Positions 26,884 through 34,786 of a stretch of DNA of 48,662 bases are shown one piece after another. Each line of letters begins with the position of its first letter. Positions within the stretch are counted from its first letter, which is position 1. The stretch is from Candidatus Homeothermus arabinoxylanisolvens (GTDB lineage Bacteria > Bacteroidota > Bacteroidia > Bacteroidales > Muribaculaceae): positions 1 through 48,662 of the forward strand of contig LUJO01000032.1 of NCBI GenBank assembly GCA_001689405.1, read 5' to 3'. The notes beneath the pieces are model-generated. The model was not told the DNA's origin. It saw only the letters and a list, made by a program, of their open reading frames with translations, and did no database searches. The translations under genes were made by a program, and so were the position numbers.

Positions 26884-28353
26884 CTATTCTAAATTTTGAT
26901 TAAATGATATGCAATCGAAGCGCAAAGGTAAGGTATTTTCTTTAATTGTCAATGAATTAGTGTCAAAAAATGAAATTTTCTCATTATAACACATAAAAAT
27001 CAATGGCTCCATTATGTATGATAGCGGCTCTGTAGCATCAAGTAGAATTAAGCCTTGTACCTCTCTTTGTATAAACTTATCATATGTAGCTATTTCTGTA
27101 ACCCATATAAATTTGGGAAAGTGCAAACGGTTTAGAAGAAGACTCTTGTGTATTTTGCTTAGTTTGCTATCATTTATTATATAGCTTTGATATGTACGGT
27201 TTGCAGCTAAAAATGTCCGTAGCGTAACATTATCGGGCAAATCAAGAAAATTGTTACAGAGTATTCGGGTATATTCTATCGCCTTTTGAGCATCTAAGTA
27301 TATCTTGTGATAAAGCGGGGCGATAAAATGAGTTATATGACAGTCGGTTCCGAGCTGAGGCGTAGGTGCCGATAGTGGGTCTATTTGATAGAAAGGCCTG
27401 TTGTCATCATTAAATACAAAATATGATATTGAATCGTTCCAATACCTGAATGAACTTCCGTTATTGAATTTTTGTTCCGGAGCTGATGCTATAATATTGC
27501 GGTCTGCATATTTCCGTCCTATACAGGCTACGGCATGTCCTCCGGCTTTAGAGGATATCGCGACAATAAGAGGAATCCCGCTTTCGATATAGCATGAGAA
27601 TATGCGTTTAAATTCCGTGTCATTATATTCATCATGGGCATATATTTTGCATCCGAAACCTTGTGATTTAAGTATAAATGAAAGATTCCCTATGTTTAAT
27701 CCTTTAGACGGGACTTGTCGTTCATCTCTCTTTATTTCAAGTAATTTGTGGATTTGCGACGGTAAAAGAGGTTTATATTCAGGATATTTATTGCCAAAAT
27801 ATTCCATAATTGTCCAAATGGAAGTTTCTGCACAAGTCATGTATTCTGAATCTTGCGAGGAATGAGGAAATGCATGTATTGTAGTTTGTATGCCTATAAT
27901 AGAGCTGTTTATAGGTGCTCTGCATATTAGTAAAGAAGTCGTGTTTTTAAAAGCTTTGGGGTCAATGGCCGTTCTCCCTATCGTACCCGGATATATGGGA
28001 CGTATAATCATGAAACCACAATATTTGGATCGCAATTTTTCCCTTTCTTCTTCTGATGTATATAGTTTTGAAACATCAATATCCGGTTCTATAAATGAAA
28101 ATCGTATGCAGTTACGTGAATAATTTTTTAGCTTGGTTGAATAGTAATTATAGTAACTGTCCCGATACACTTTATCTACATATTCGTCCTCTACAATTAC
28201 GATTAAGTCATTTCTGAGTTGTGATAAGTATTTACGGATATCGTATCGTATATGTGCTAACGATAGAGGATGAGGTACTTTTAAAGACTCAATGATATCG
28301 GCTATGATTGTATCATTATTTAAAAGTTCGTAAACTGGCGTTATGCTTGTCAT
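26884..28353 (-). CDS. Papain/C39-like cysteine peptidase fold protein, unknown role
   Basis: A 489-residue cytoplasmic protein (no signal peptide). The central part looks like a C39/papain-fold domain: YMTCAETSIWTIMEYFG with candidate nucleophile Cys174, GGHAVACIGRK with candidate His273, and YFVFNDDNRPFYQID, which could supply the third residue. The N-terminal 165 residues and the C-terminal 140 are not recognised. The gene is AT-rich, about 32% GC in one hand-counted 60-base sample against about 58% in the TPR gene, a sign of recent acquisition. It has a consensus promoter of its own and is followed at 6 bases by a 58-residue gene. Whether it is a protease, an amidase-like enzyme or an inactive fold cannot be told. 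Confidence 0.78.
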   Translation of the reverse strand: MTSITPVYELLNNDTIIADIIESLKVPHPLSLAHIRYDIRKYLSQLRNDLIVIVEDEYVDKVYRDSYYNYYSTKLKNYSRNCIRFSFIEPDIDVSKLYTSEEEREKLRSKYCGFMIIRPIYPGTIGRTAIDPKAFKNTTSLLICRAPINSSIIGIQTTIHAFPHSSQDSEYMTCAETSIWTIMEYFGNKYPEYKPLLPSQIHKLLEIKRDERQVPSKGLNIGNLSFILKSQGFGCKIYAHDEYNDTEFKRIFSCYIESGIPLIVAISSKAGGHAVACIGRKYADRNIIASAPEQKFNNGSSFRYWNDSISYFVFNDDNRPFYQIDPLSAPTPQLGTDCHITHFIAPLYHKIYLDAQKAIEYTRILCNNFLDLPDNVTLRTFLAANRTYQSYIINDSKLSKIHKSLLLNRLHFPKFIWVTEIATYDKFIQREVQGLILLDATEPLSYIMEPLIFMCYNEKISFFDTNSLTIKENTLPLRFDCISFNQNLE

Positions 28354-28374
28354 GATAATGTGATAATATATTCA

Positions 28375-28406
28375 CAAATATAATGGGTTTATAGATATTA
28401 TGCAAA
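28375..28406 (-). promoter_or_regulatory. Bacteroidetes-type promoter for the peptidase-like gene
   Basis: On the minus strand TTTG (28403-28406), a 20-base spacer and TATATTTG (28375-28382) match the consensus exactly, 22 bases before the start codon. The peptidase-like pair is therefore a separate unit from the fimbrial operon. Confidence 0.75.
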
Positions 28407-28417
28407 TTATATGTTGT

Positions 28418-28447
28418 GGAGCGGCGACCCGGTCGGGTGGCCACTCC
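28418..28447 (-). terminator. Hairpin after the fimbrial operon, possible terminator
   Basis: On the minus strand GGAGTGG pairs with CCGCTCC (one G-U) around an inner CGAC-CGG-GTCG hairpin. It follows the last fimbrial gene by about 65 bases and precedes the peptidase promoter. No clear T-run follows, so termination is uncertain. Confidence 0.35.
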
Positions 28448-28511
28448 CCTCAAAGTGTTTATGTCAGATAGGGTTGCTATGTCAGTGCTGTGTTATTATA
28501 TATAGCATGTT

Positions 28512-31196
28512 TTAGTCATCTGTAATAATGATGTGATTATTGCGTGAAATATGTTTGCTGGCATTCGTTTTTCTTTCGATACCTCCCGATTTTAGTATAG
28601 AAACAGCTCTGCCGGCTCCTGTTGCAATGGTCTCGTATGGATTGGGGTCTGATTGATACTTCATTTTCATAACCTCACGTACTCCCATAAACATTTGTGA
28701 TATATGGGACTTCGCAGTATTCTCGGTTTCATAGTTTTTAGTGTCTATGTACGACCCTCCCGGCTGTATTATGTTCTGTGCCGTTGCTTCTCCCTTCCAC
28801 GCTGACCACGGCTGAAACCCCATTCCAATTATTGAATTACTTGTCCAATTCACAGAAGCGGGGAGCTGTTCTATAACCTGATCGTTTCGGCTGTCCAGCC
28901 AATAAAGAGTATGAATTCCCAATGAGTAACTTCCACCAAATGCATCCCACGACATGGAGCTATACCACCATCGTGCCAGTCCAAGACTTCTTAAGTCAAA
29001 ACCTGTAGCATTGCATGTGTAAATGGTTGAGGGAGAATCTACAAGCTTATTTTCTCGCAGGGCTTCTTCTTCTGTTTCAGAGAAACTGTCAAGATATCGG
29101 GTTCGCATTTCTGTACTGATGAATTTATTGGTAAACATCCAGCCTGTGTAGCTGACTGTTTCGTAGAATCGGATTATGCGAGGAATGGAACAGTTGAAGC
29201 GTATGTCGACATTTTTTGTCGCTAATTTGTTGCTTTTTACCGCGGTGTGATTATAAAGTTTCCCGAAGTTTTCTTGGTTACTCGGATCATTGACTAATGC
29301 ATATTTTTCGTGATAAGGATATAGATAGCCACTTCCTATGTCTCCGATAAAATTGGTGCCGAATGTCCAACCTCCGTCTAATGTAGAGAAGTTCTTTAAT
29401 GGTGTTCCGTCATTCAATAATTTTGTACGAAGACCTTTTTTCGCCCAAAAGTTATTATATCCTATTTTAACCAGAGGGTAAGTGTTAACTTCTAAATCGC
29501 CTGTTACTTTGTTAGTGCGTGCATCGGTAATAAATACAGGGTCAATAAAGCATACCCTCATCCCTTTGTCATCTGTCTGTGTCTCCGGATTGTACCGTTC
29601 ATAAGAGACGTAGGCCTCGCCTGTGACGGGGTCATGAGCTATATGGCCGTTTGTAACAGCTACCGAGTTGGTTATTTGTTGTTCCGGAAGAGTAAACATT
29701 GTAATGCCGTTGTAGGTGATGTAGTCATTATGTAGATTACCCCAAGTCAGTTTGCCGCCGTGCATATAATTCTCAAAAACGTTTTCGCTCGATTTTCCTC
29801 GTCGGTCAGCAGAATCAAATATCCAGTCATGGCCATGATTGGCGAGAAATACTCCGCGTGCTGCACCTACTCCCCCCGCGCCATAAGTCTCAAAGAAGAA
29901 AGTATGCGGTGCGGGCCAAGCTCCGTCGCATGTCTTGCGTCCATCTGTAAGATGAGCTGCTTCTTGTTCATTCTGTTCATTACTCAAAGCGTATCGGACA
30001 TCTTTTATGAAACGTAATACGGTTCCTTCATTAAGATTGGGGATATTATCTTTCTGATATCCTTCCTTGAGGTTGTAAAATACCCATGCCTGTGAAGAGA
30101 TAGCTTTTGTCGAAACACCATTGACGTTGATTTCGTAGCCGGTTATAAAATCTGGGGTTCCCATATTGGCCTTTTCAGTTCCCGGGAATGTCGCTTCCGG
30201 TTGAAATCTTATGTACTCACGGCAAAGCATACCTACTATTTCGCCCGTTACGGGATCTCGCACGTCAAATACCCATGAAGCATCTTCATCGACATCAATA
30301 GTTACATCATGCTTATCTCGTAAAGATATTGTGTAGTTATATCCAGAGCGTAGCTCTATATCGTCTGTAGCAGGAAGTTTATACTCTTTTTCAGTCCCGT
30401 CCTTAGTCGTTATTTTGAGTATAGGTTGACCTTTTTTCAACGTTTGAGCCGGTACTAAGGCACCGAACATGTAGCGTCCGCTTCCAATAACATTGACAAA
30501 ATTCATAGATAGGTTAAACAGCTCGTTTTCGGCTGTTTTATATCTTAAGTTTTCTATGTTTTCGGTTGAAAGATCAATGCCATTTGCAGAGATTGCTAAT
30601 CCCACTACCTGTATGCCTTTTTCTATATCGAGAGCTTTAGGATCGATTTCTACAAATATACGTGCCATAACATGATCAAAAGTTATGTTTACACAATTCC
30701 GGGACGCGTCAGGCGTGGCGATGTCCCATAGTAAATCGGAATTTTGATACTGTATTTTTGTGTCCTGTTCCTTATATACGCTGAATGACAGATTCTTAGC
30801 TGTCTGAAATGTGAGCCCCGATATGTATGGATGGTATACAAGATATTTGGCGCATCCTTTTGCTACTTCGTCGTTTTGCGTGGCAGGTTCAAGAACTTGA
30901 CGTAGCGTATTGGTTGTGATATTTTCAATATTCTTTACTTTATAACGGGCGTTTTCAGGTTGTTCCGAAATAAGATTTTCTGAAGCGTCTAATGCAAATA
31001 TACCTACTTCCTCCCCGCCTTCAAAATTGGATTCATCACCGGAGTAGGTAACCCTTGATTCAATATTATCCGAGATGGTGAAATAGTAGTCATCATCAAT
31101 GTTATTACTGTTATCAGGTGGTAACAATTCATTGTCAACGCATGATGCCAAGCATAACATGCAGGTAAGTCCTATTGTTGTATATCTAAAGCGCAT
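28512..31196 (-). CDS. Large fimbrillin-family lipoprotein, probable tip adhesin
   Basis: An 894-residue protein with a lipobox (LASC, Cys19). The first third resembles fimbrillin_like/Mfa-like domains: EGGEEVGIFAL, VNITFDHVMARIFVEI, FGALVPAQTL, YKLPATDDIELRSGYNYTISL. The remaining 550 residues form a large unassigned domain rich in aromatic and Gly residues (FFETYGAGGVGAARGVF, VKIGYNNFWAKKGL, GWTFGTNFIGDIGSGYLYP). Segments such as GYNNFWAKKGLRT are reminiscent of modules on Bacteroidales cell-surface proteins. As the last and largest gene of the fimbrial operon it is a candidate tip adhesin or accessory subunit. It is AT-rich (about 35% GC in one hand-counted 60-base sample), unlike the major-subunit end of the operon. 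Confidence 0.8.
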   Translation of the reverse strand: MRFRYTTIGLTCMLCLASCVDNELLPPDNSNNIDDDYYFTISDNIESRVTYSGDESNFEGGEEVGIFALDASENLISEQPENARYKVKNIENITTNTLRQVLEPATQNDEVAKGCAKYLVYHPYISGLTFQTAKNLSFSVYKEQDTKIQYQNSDLLWDIATPDASRNCVNITFDHVMARIFVEIDPKALDIEKGIQVVGLAISANGIDLSTENIENLRYKTAENELFNLSMNFVNVIGSGRYMFGALVPAQTLKKGQPILKITTKDGTEKEYKLPATDDIELRSGYNYTISLRDKHDVTIDVDEDASWVFDVRDPVTGEIVGMLCREYIRFQPEATFPGTEKANMGTPDFITGYEINVNGVSTKAISSQAWVFYNLKEGYQKDNIPNLNEGTVLRFIKDVRYALSNEQNEQEAAHLTDGRKTCDGAWPAPHTFFFETYGAGGVGAARGVFLANHGHDWIFDSADRRGKSSENVFENYMHGGKLTWGNLHNDYITYNGITMFTLPEQQITNSVAVTNGHIAHDPVTGEAYVSYERYNPETQTDDKGMRVCFIDPVFITDARTNKVTGDLEVNTYPLVKIGYNNFWAKKGLRTKLLNDGTPLKNFSTLDGGWTFGTNFIGDIGSGYLYPYHEKYALVNDPSNQENFGKLYNHTAVKSNKLATKNVDIRFNCSIPRIIRFYETVSYTGWMFTNKFISTEMRTRYLDSFSETEEEALRENKLVDSPSTIYTCNATGFDLRSLGLARWWYSSMSWDAFGGSYSLGIHTLYWLDSRNDQVIEQLPASVNWTSNSIIGMGFQPWSAWKGEATAQNIIQPGGSYIDTKNYETENTAKSHISQMFMGVREVMKMKYQSDPNPYETIATGAGRAVSILKSGGIERKTNASKHISRNNHIIITDD

Positions 31197-31220
31197 TTTA
31201 ATTCAGGTTATTTTTGTAAA

Positions 31221-32474
31221 TCAAAGTTTATCCCAAAGGACTATGCTCTGGCCATTTTCCCAATTATTAATTGTCAAGGAACACTCACCCGCACTGTTTA
31301 TGTTTATTCGGTACAGGTGGTTCTCTTTGAGTTCTGTTAGCTTTTCCGAAATCTTTAGAACAATACTTTTACCGCCCATAGTAAAATGTAAGTTGCCGTC
31401 AAACTCTTTTTGAGGCGGAATGTGGAATCGGTAACGATTTTGGTCGTTATACTTGTATGGTGTTAATTCATATTTGTATGAAGTCTCTAATTCCTTGCTA
31501 TCTTGCGGAATTACATCAATTACCCCGGTACTGAGGTTTATGTAGTTTCCGCGTCTGATGCCCTCTTTTGATAGTAAACATACATTCTCTAATATAATGT
31601 CGGAGGATAATTCTAAGACTGCTGTTTTTTTCGCAAATTTCAGCCTTTTAGTACCATTGGATGCTGACGTGATTGTCTTGTCTAATGTTGCCCACATAAA
31701 GTCGCTATAACGCAATGCGTCTTGCGTGTCTTGTGAACAAGTTATATAAATAGGGTATTTCAGCCAATTTGCATCGTAGGTATCACCGGTGTTGTAGGCT
31801 ACCTTTATGGATTTGTCGGCATACTCAAAATTGAATTGCATTTGTTGTGGTTTTGTCATGACATGGCGGCACATATCCTTCTTCATAAAGCTAATCAATT
31901 GGTTCCCATCAAGAATATACTTTATGTCTTCTGGCTGATTGGGATCGTATGGATTGATTGGAAGCTTTTTACATAGCCCTCTGAATGTTTTTGTGAAATC
32001 GTGTATGCTCAGGTTCGAGTTGTTTGCGTTTTTGAAGAACTCGGATAAGGTTAGTCCCATTTCTTCTTCTGTGAAGTATGGGTAAAAGAAATGTAATCTC
32101 AGCGAATAGCCGTCTGTTACTGATAGCAGAGCGGCGTCTCCCGTGGAATCGCTGTCTTTTCGTTTTAAATATTCATAATCGGTGTCAAGTATGAGTTCGC
32201 CGTTTTTATTTACAGTCCATGAGGCGGTCTCATACTCGGTAGAAGAACCATTATAGACCTCTATAACAGAGCCGATTTTATCCCCAAGTTCAAATTCCGA
32301 TTTTAACCCATCGAAAGAAACTCGCGACAATTCACTCTCGGCGCTAAACTTTAAATAATTTCCGGTCGAAGGAGGCGTTGACGGTTCTTCTGTTACAAAA
32401 TTGTCATTGCTACAACTACTTATAAATATAGCTGCGCATAAGAATAATGATATGTTGAAAAATTTCGGATTCAT
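31221..32474 (-). CDS. Fimbrillin-like lipoprotein, accessory fimbrial subunit
   Basis: A 417-residue lipoprotein (FISSC, Cys21). The fimbrillin pattern is visible in YLKFSAESELSRVSFDG, FELGDKIGSVIEVYNG, LRLHFFYPY, MQFNFEYADKSIKVAYN and a C-terminal ELKENHLYRININS-type strand. Its start codon overlaps the stop of the preceding gene by one base (TGATG), so translation is coupled. It lies 24 bases before the tip-adhesin-like gene. The composition is AT-rich like that gene, so the two look like one acquired cassette. It probably caps or decorates the fimbria. Confidence 0.76.
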   Translation of the reverse strand: MNPKFFNISLFLCAAIFISSCSNDNFVTEEPSTPPSTGNYLKFSAESELSRVSFDGLKSEFELGDKIGSVIEVYNGSSTEYETASWTVNKNGELILDTDYEYLKRKDSDSTGDAALLSVTDGYSLRLHFFYPYFTEEEMGLTLSEFFKNANNSNLSIHDFTKTFRGLCKKLPINPYDPNQPEDIKYILDGNQLISFMKKDMCRHVMTKPQQMQFNFEYADKSIKVAYNTGDTYDANWLKYPIYITCSQDTQDALRYSDFMWATLDKTITSASNGTKRLKFAKKTAVLELSSDIILENVCLLSKEGIRRGNYINLSTGVIDVIPQDSKELETSYKYELTPYKYNDQNRYRFHIPPQKEFDGNLHFTMGGKSIVLKISEKLTELKENHLYRININSAGECSLTINNWENGQSIVLWDKL

Positions 32475-33556
32475 CAGTCAAGTATATATTCGTAATTAAA
32501 GTCTCCGTCATGAATCATATCAATAATTTTTGCATCCAGCTTTAACTCCTTCTCGTCGGCGGTGATGTTGATGGATGTGATGGTGTAGTCGTAGATGTGG
32601 TTGCGTACGAGGTCGGCAAGCGGAGCGCCGGCATTGTCGGCGGTCACGGTAAACGTACGCTGTGCGCCGCTGTCAGTCTCCGTGATGTCGATTGTCAGAG
32701 TCAGCGGCTCCTCGGTGCTGTTGGCTGTCTCGGGGGCGTAGGCGTAGTAGTACGGCGTATCGCCTTGCGACTTCTTGAAGTTGACTCCCGAACCGGTCAC
32801 TGCCGGAGTCACCGGATTGAAGCAGTACAGCGGCGATGTCGACGGGGCATAGTTAAGGTCGGTCGTGTGGTTGACGTCATCGTAATGCTTGGGCCGTGTA
32901 TGGCCGGCGAAGTTCACGCCTTCCACTGTGGCCGAGGTTATCGTGTAGCTCTCCTGAAGGGCCGGGTCGAGGCCGAGGGTTATCTTGGCATATGCGCGCA
33001 GCATCGTTATGTCGCCTATGTCCTGATAGGTCGTGCCGGGCATGACATGCGCCTTGGTCACTCCCCACATCGGTATGGCTTCCAGTTCGGCCGGCAGCGC
33101 CATCGGTTCGCCGGGTTCCACGTCGTCGTTGGCGTAGATCATGACCTTTATGTCGGTGCCTTCGGCGGGCAGCGCCATCTCCTTGTTGAAGGCCGCCACG
33201 AGGCGGTACGTCTCGCTGTCTACGTAGGTGAGCGCGCGTATTCTCGGACCCGAGAGGGTCTCGAAGTGCGTGTAGCCTCCGGCGCCGTCGCTCTTGTATA
33301 CGGCCACCTTCATTGTGGCCGGTGCTATGCGGGTCTCGAATACGTCGGCGTCCTGAGGCCGGTCGATTGCCTCCCATTTGCCTCCGTTGTCGGCACGCGA
33401 GCCTTCGCTACCCGAAAAGACTACTGACAGCGATATCTCCGACAGCGACGAGCCGCTGCTGTCGGGCCCTTCGTCTGACGACGAGCAGGCTGTCAGCATA
33501 GCCGCCGCGGCCATCGTGGCTGTCAGTCTGTATATGTATCTTGCAAACCGTGTCAT
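32474..33556 (-). CDS. Fimbrial minor subunit lipoprotein (FimC/Mfa-like)
   Basis: A 360-residue lipoprotein (LTAC, Cys24), Ser-rich after the lipobox. The two-domain fimbrillin outline is visible: SLSVVFSGSEGSR, TYRLVAAFNKEMALP, MLRAYAKITLGLDP near residue 185, a LYCFNP/YYYAYAPETAN strand region, and a C-terminal RNHIYDYTITSINI followed by a final strand. The second-last module wording matches accessory fimbrial subunits of Bacteroidales. Most of the gene is GC-rich, but the last 60-70 bases (AKIIDMIHDGDFNYEYILD) turn AT-rich, like the two genes downstream. It shares one base with the following start codon. Confidence 0.78.
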   Translation of the reverse strand: MTRFARYIYRLTATMAAAAMLTACSSSDEGPDSSGSSLSEISLSVVFSGSEGSRADNGGKWEAIDRPQDADVFETRIAPATMKVAVYKSDGAGGYTHFETLSGPRIRALTYVDSETYRLVAAFNKEMALPAEGTDIKVMIYANDDVEPGEPMALPAELEAIPMWGVTKAHVMPGTTYQDIGDITMLRAYAKITLGLDPALQESYTITSATVEGVNFAGHTRPKHYDDVNHTTDLNYAPSTSPLYCFNPVTPAVTGSGVNFKKSQGDTPYYYAYAPETANSTEEPLTLTIDITETDSGAQRTFTVTADNAGAPLADLVRNHIYDYTITSINITADEKELKLDAKIIDMIHDGDFNYEYILD

Positions 33557-33599
33557 TCTTTTTCAGTTGATTTATGTCACCACCGGATATACGGCTGTG

Positions 33600-34634
33600 T
33601 CACATGCCGGTATCCTGAAGTACTATGCGCCAAGAGTTGATTATTATGCCCGAGGTCATGTGCCAGTCGTTGTTCTCGTCGAGGAAGAAGGTCATGTTGT
33701 ACTCGTCCTGACGGTCGAGATACTCCTGATCGTCCATGACGCGGTTGTACTCGCCTTTGATCATGAGCACGAATTCGGTCAGCGGTATCTGTATTATGGG
33801 GCGTGCGGCGCCGCGTCGCGTCACTGTAAGCGTGGCCGGGGTGTCGGTCATCAGGCGCGCCGTGGTCATCTCGGCGAGCAGTGCGCTTACCGATGTCGTG
33901 GCCCGCCCGTCGGCGTCGGGCATCTGTGCCGTGCCCGATGTCTTGGCCCATGCCTTGTAGGTCACGGTCTCGTCGGCTATGAGCGTGTTGTCATGGTTCA
34001 TGAGGCCGTTGGCCGAGGTTATGTTGAAGTCAAAGAGCTCCTTGTCGAGCGGTGAGCCGTCGATGTGTTGGAGCACCACGCGCACCACGTTGGTGTTTTT
34101 CGTGAGGTTGAGGGTCACGTCGTGGGTGCCGTAGGTGTCGGCCAGTACTACCGACCGGAGCGAGCCGTGGTAGAGGCCGTGCAGGTCGCTGTCGGTGTAG
34201 GCGCGTCCTGACTCGGTCTTGCGCACGAGGCTGCACGCGAGGTCGCTCTTGCTTGCCGGACTGTCGCCGCCGCGCAGCGTGAAGCCGGTGGCGCGCTCTT
34301 TGATGCCGTGACACCATGCCACCATGTCGTAGGTGCCCGGAGCCACGTCGACTGTCATGGCGTAGTCGTCGCCGCTGACGGCCGGACCGTTCTCCGTGCC
34401 TGACCAAGCGAGGCGTCCCTGCTTGTCGAAGAGGTAGAGCGACACTGCGTTGACTTCGGCTTTGAACGCGTCGGCATACTTCATGTTGCGGTCGTAGCGG
34501 AACTTGACGCGGTATGTCACCGAGCAGTCGCCTTCGTTGTCATATATGGCGCTGTCGCACGACGTTGTCGATGCGACTGCAAGTAGTAATGCTCCTGCTG
34601 CTATCAGCCGGCAGGTTATGCTGGATATTCTCAT
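33600..34634 (-). CDS. FimB/Mfa2-family fimbrial anchor lipoprotein
   Basis: A 344-residue lipoprotein (TTSC, Cys26) of the FimB/Mfa2 family. Family hallmarks are YDNEGDCSVTYRVKFRYDRN just after the lipobox, AEVNAVSLYLFDKQG, APGTYDMVAWCHG, LTKNTNVVRVVLQ and a C-terminal MTFFLDENNDWHM. Characterised members anchor the fimbria in the outer membrane and limit its length. It follows the major subunit gene after 152 bases containing two hairpins, consistent with lower expression than the major subunit. It is followed after 43 bases by the accessory subunit gene. Confidence 0.9.
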   Translation of the reverse strand: MRISSITCRLIAAGALLLAVASTTSCDSAIYDNEGDCSVTYRVKFRYDRNMKYADAFKAEVNAVSLYLFDKQGRLAWSGTENGPAVSGDDYAMTVDVAPGTYDMVAWCHGIKERATGFTLRGGDSPASKSDLACSLVRKTESGRAYTDSDLHGLYHGSLRSVVLADTYGTHDVTLNLTKNTNVVRVVLQHIDGSPLDKELFDFNITSANGLMNHDNTLIADETVTYKAWAKTSGTAQMPDADGRATTSVSALLAEMTTARLMTDTPATLTVTRRGAARPIIQIPLTEFVLMIKGEYNRVMDDQEYLDRQDEYNMTFFLDENNDWHMTSGIIINSWRIVLQDTGM

Positions 34635-34714
34635 AGCGAAATGTTGATAATGGGTCGGGGCCCGTGGATGGCCCGTGGCCTGTGCCTCGTCGCGTTGTGT
34701 CTGCGGGTGAAAAG

Positions 34715-34772
34715 CCGGGGACTCAAGAATGGAAGGGCTGAATCCCCGGTCTTTTCGCCTCGCATGAGGCGA
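34715..34772 (-). terminator. Two hairpins after the major subunit gene, possible leaky terminator
   Basis: On the minus strand CGCCTC-ATGC-GAGGCG (34755-34772) is followed by CCGGGGA...TCCCCGG (34715-34721 with 34743-34749) and then CTTTTC. They lie in the 152-base gap between the Mfa1-like and Mfa2-like genes. This is the place where partial termination or mRNA-end protection would give excess major subunit. Confidence 0.5.
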
Positions 34773-34786
34773 TATGGATGTTCTGT

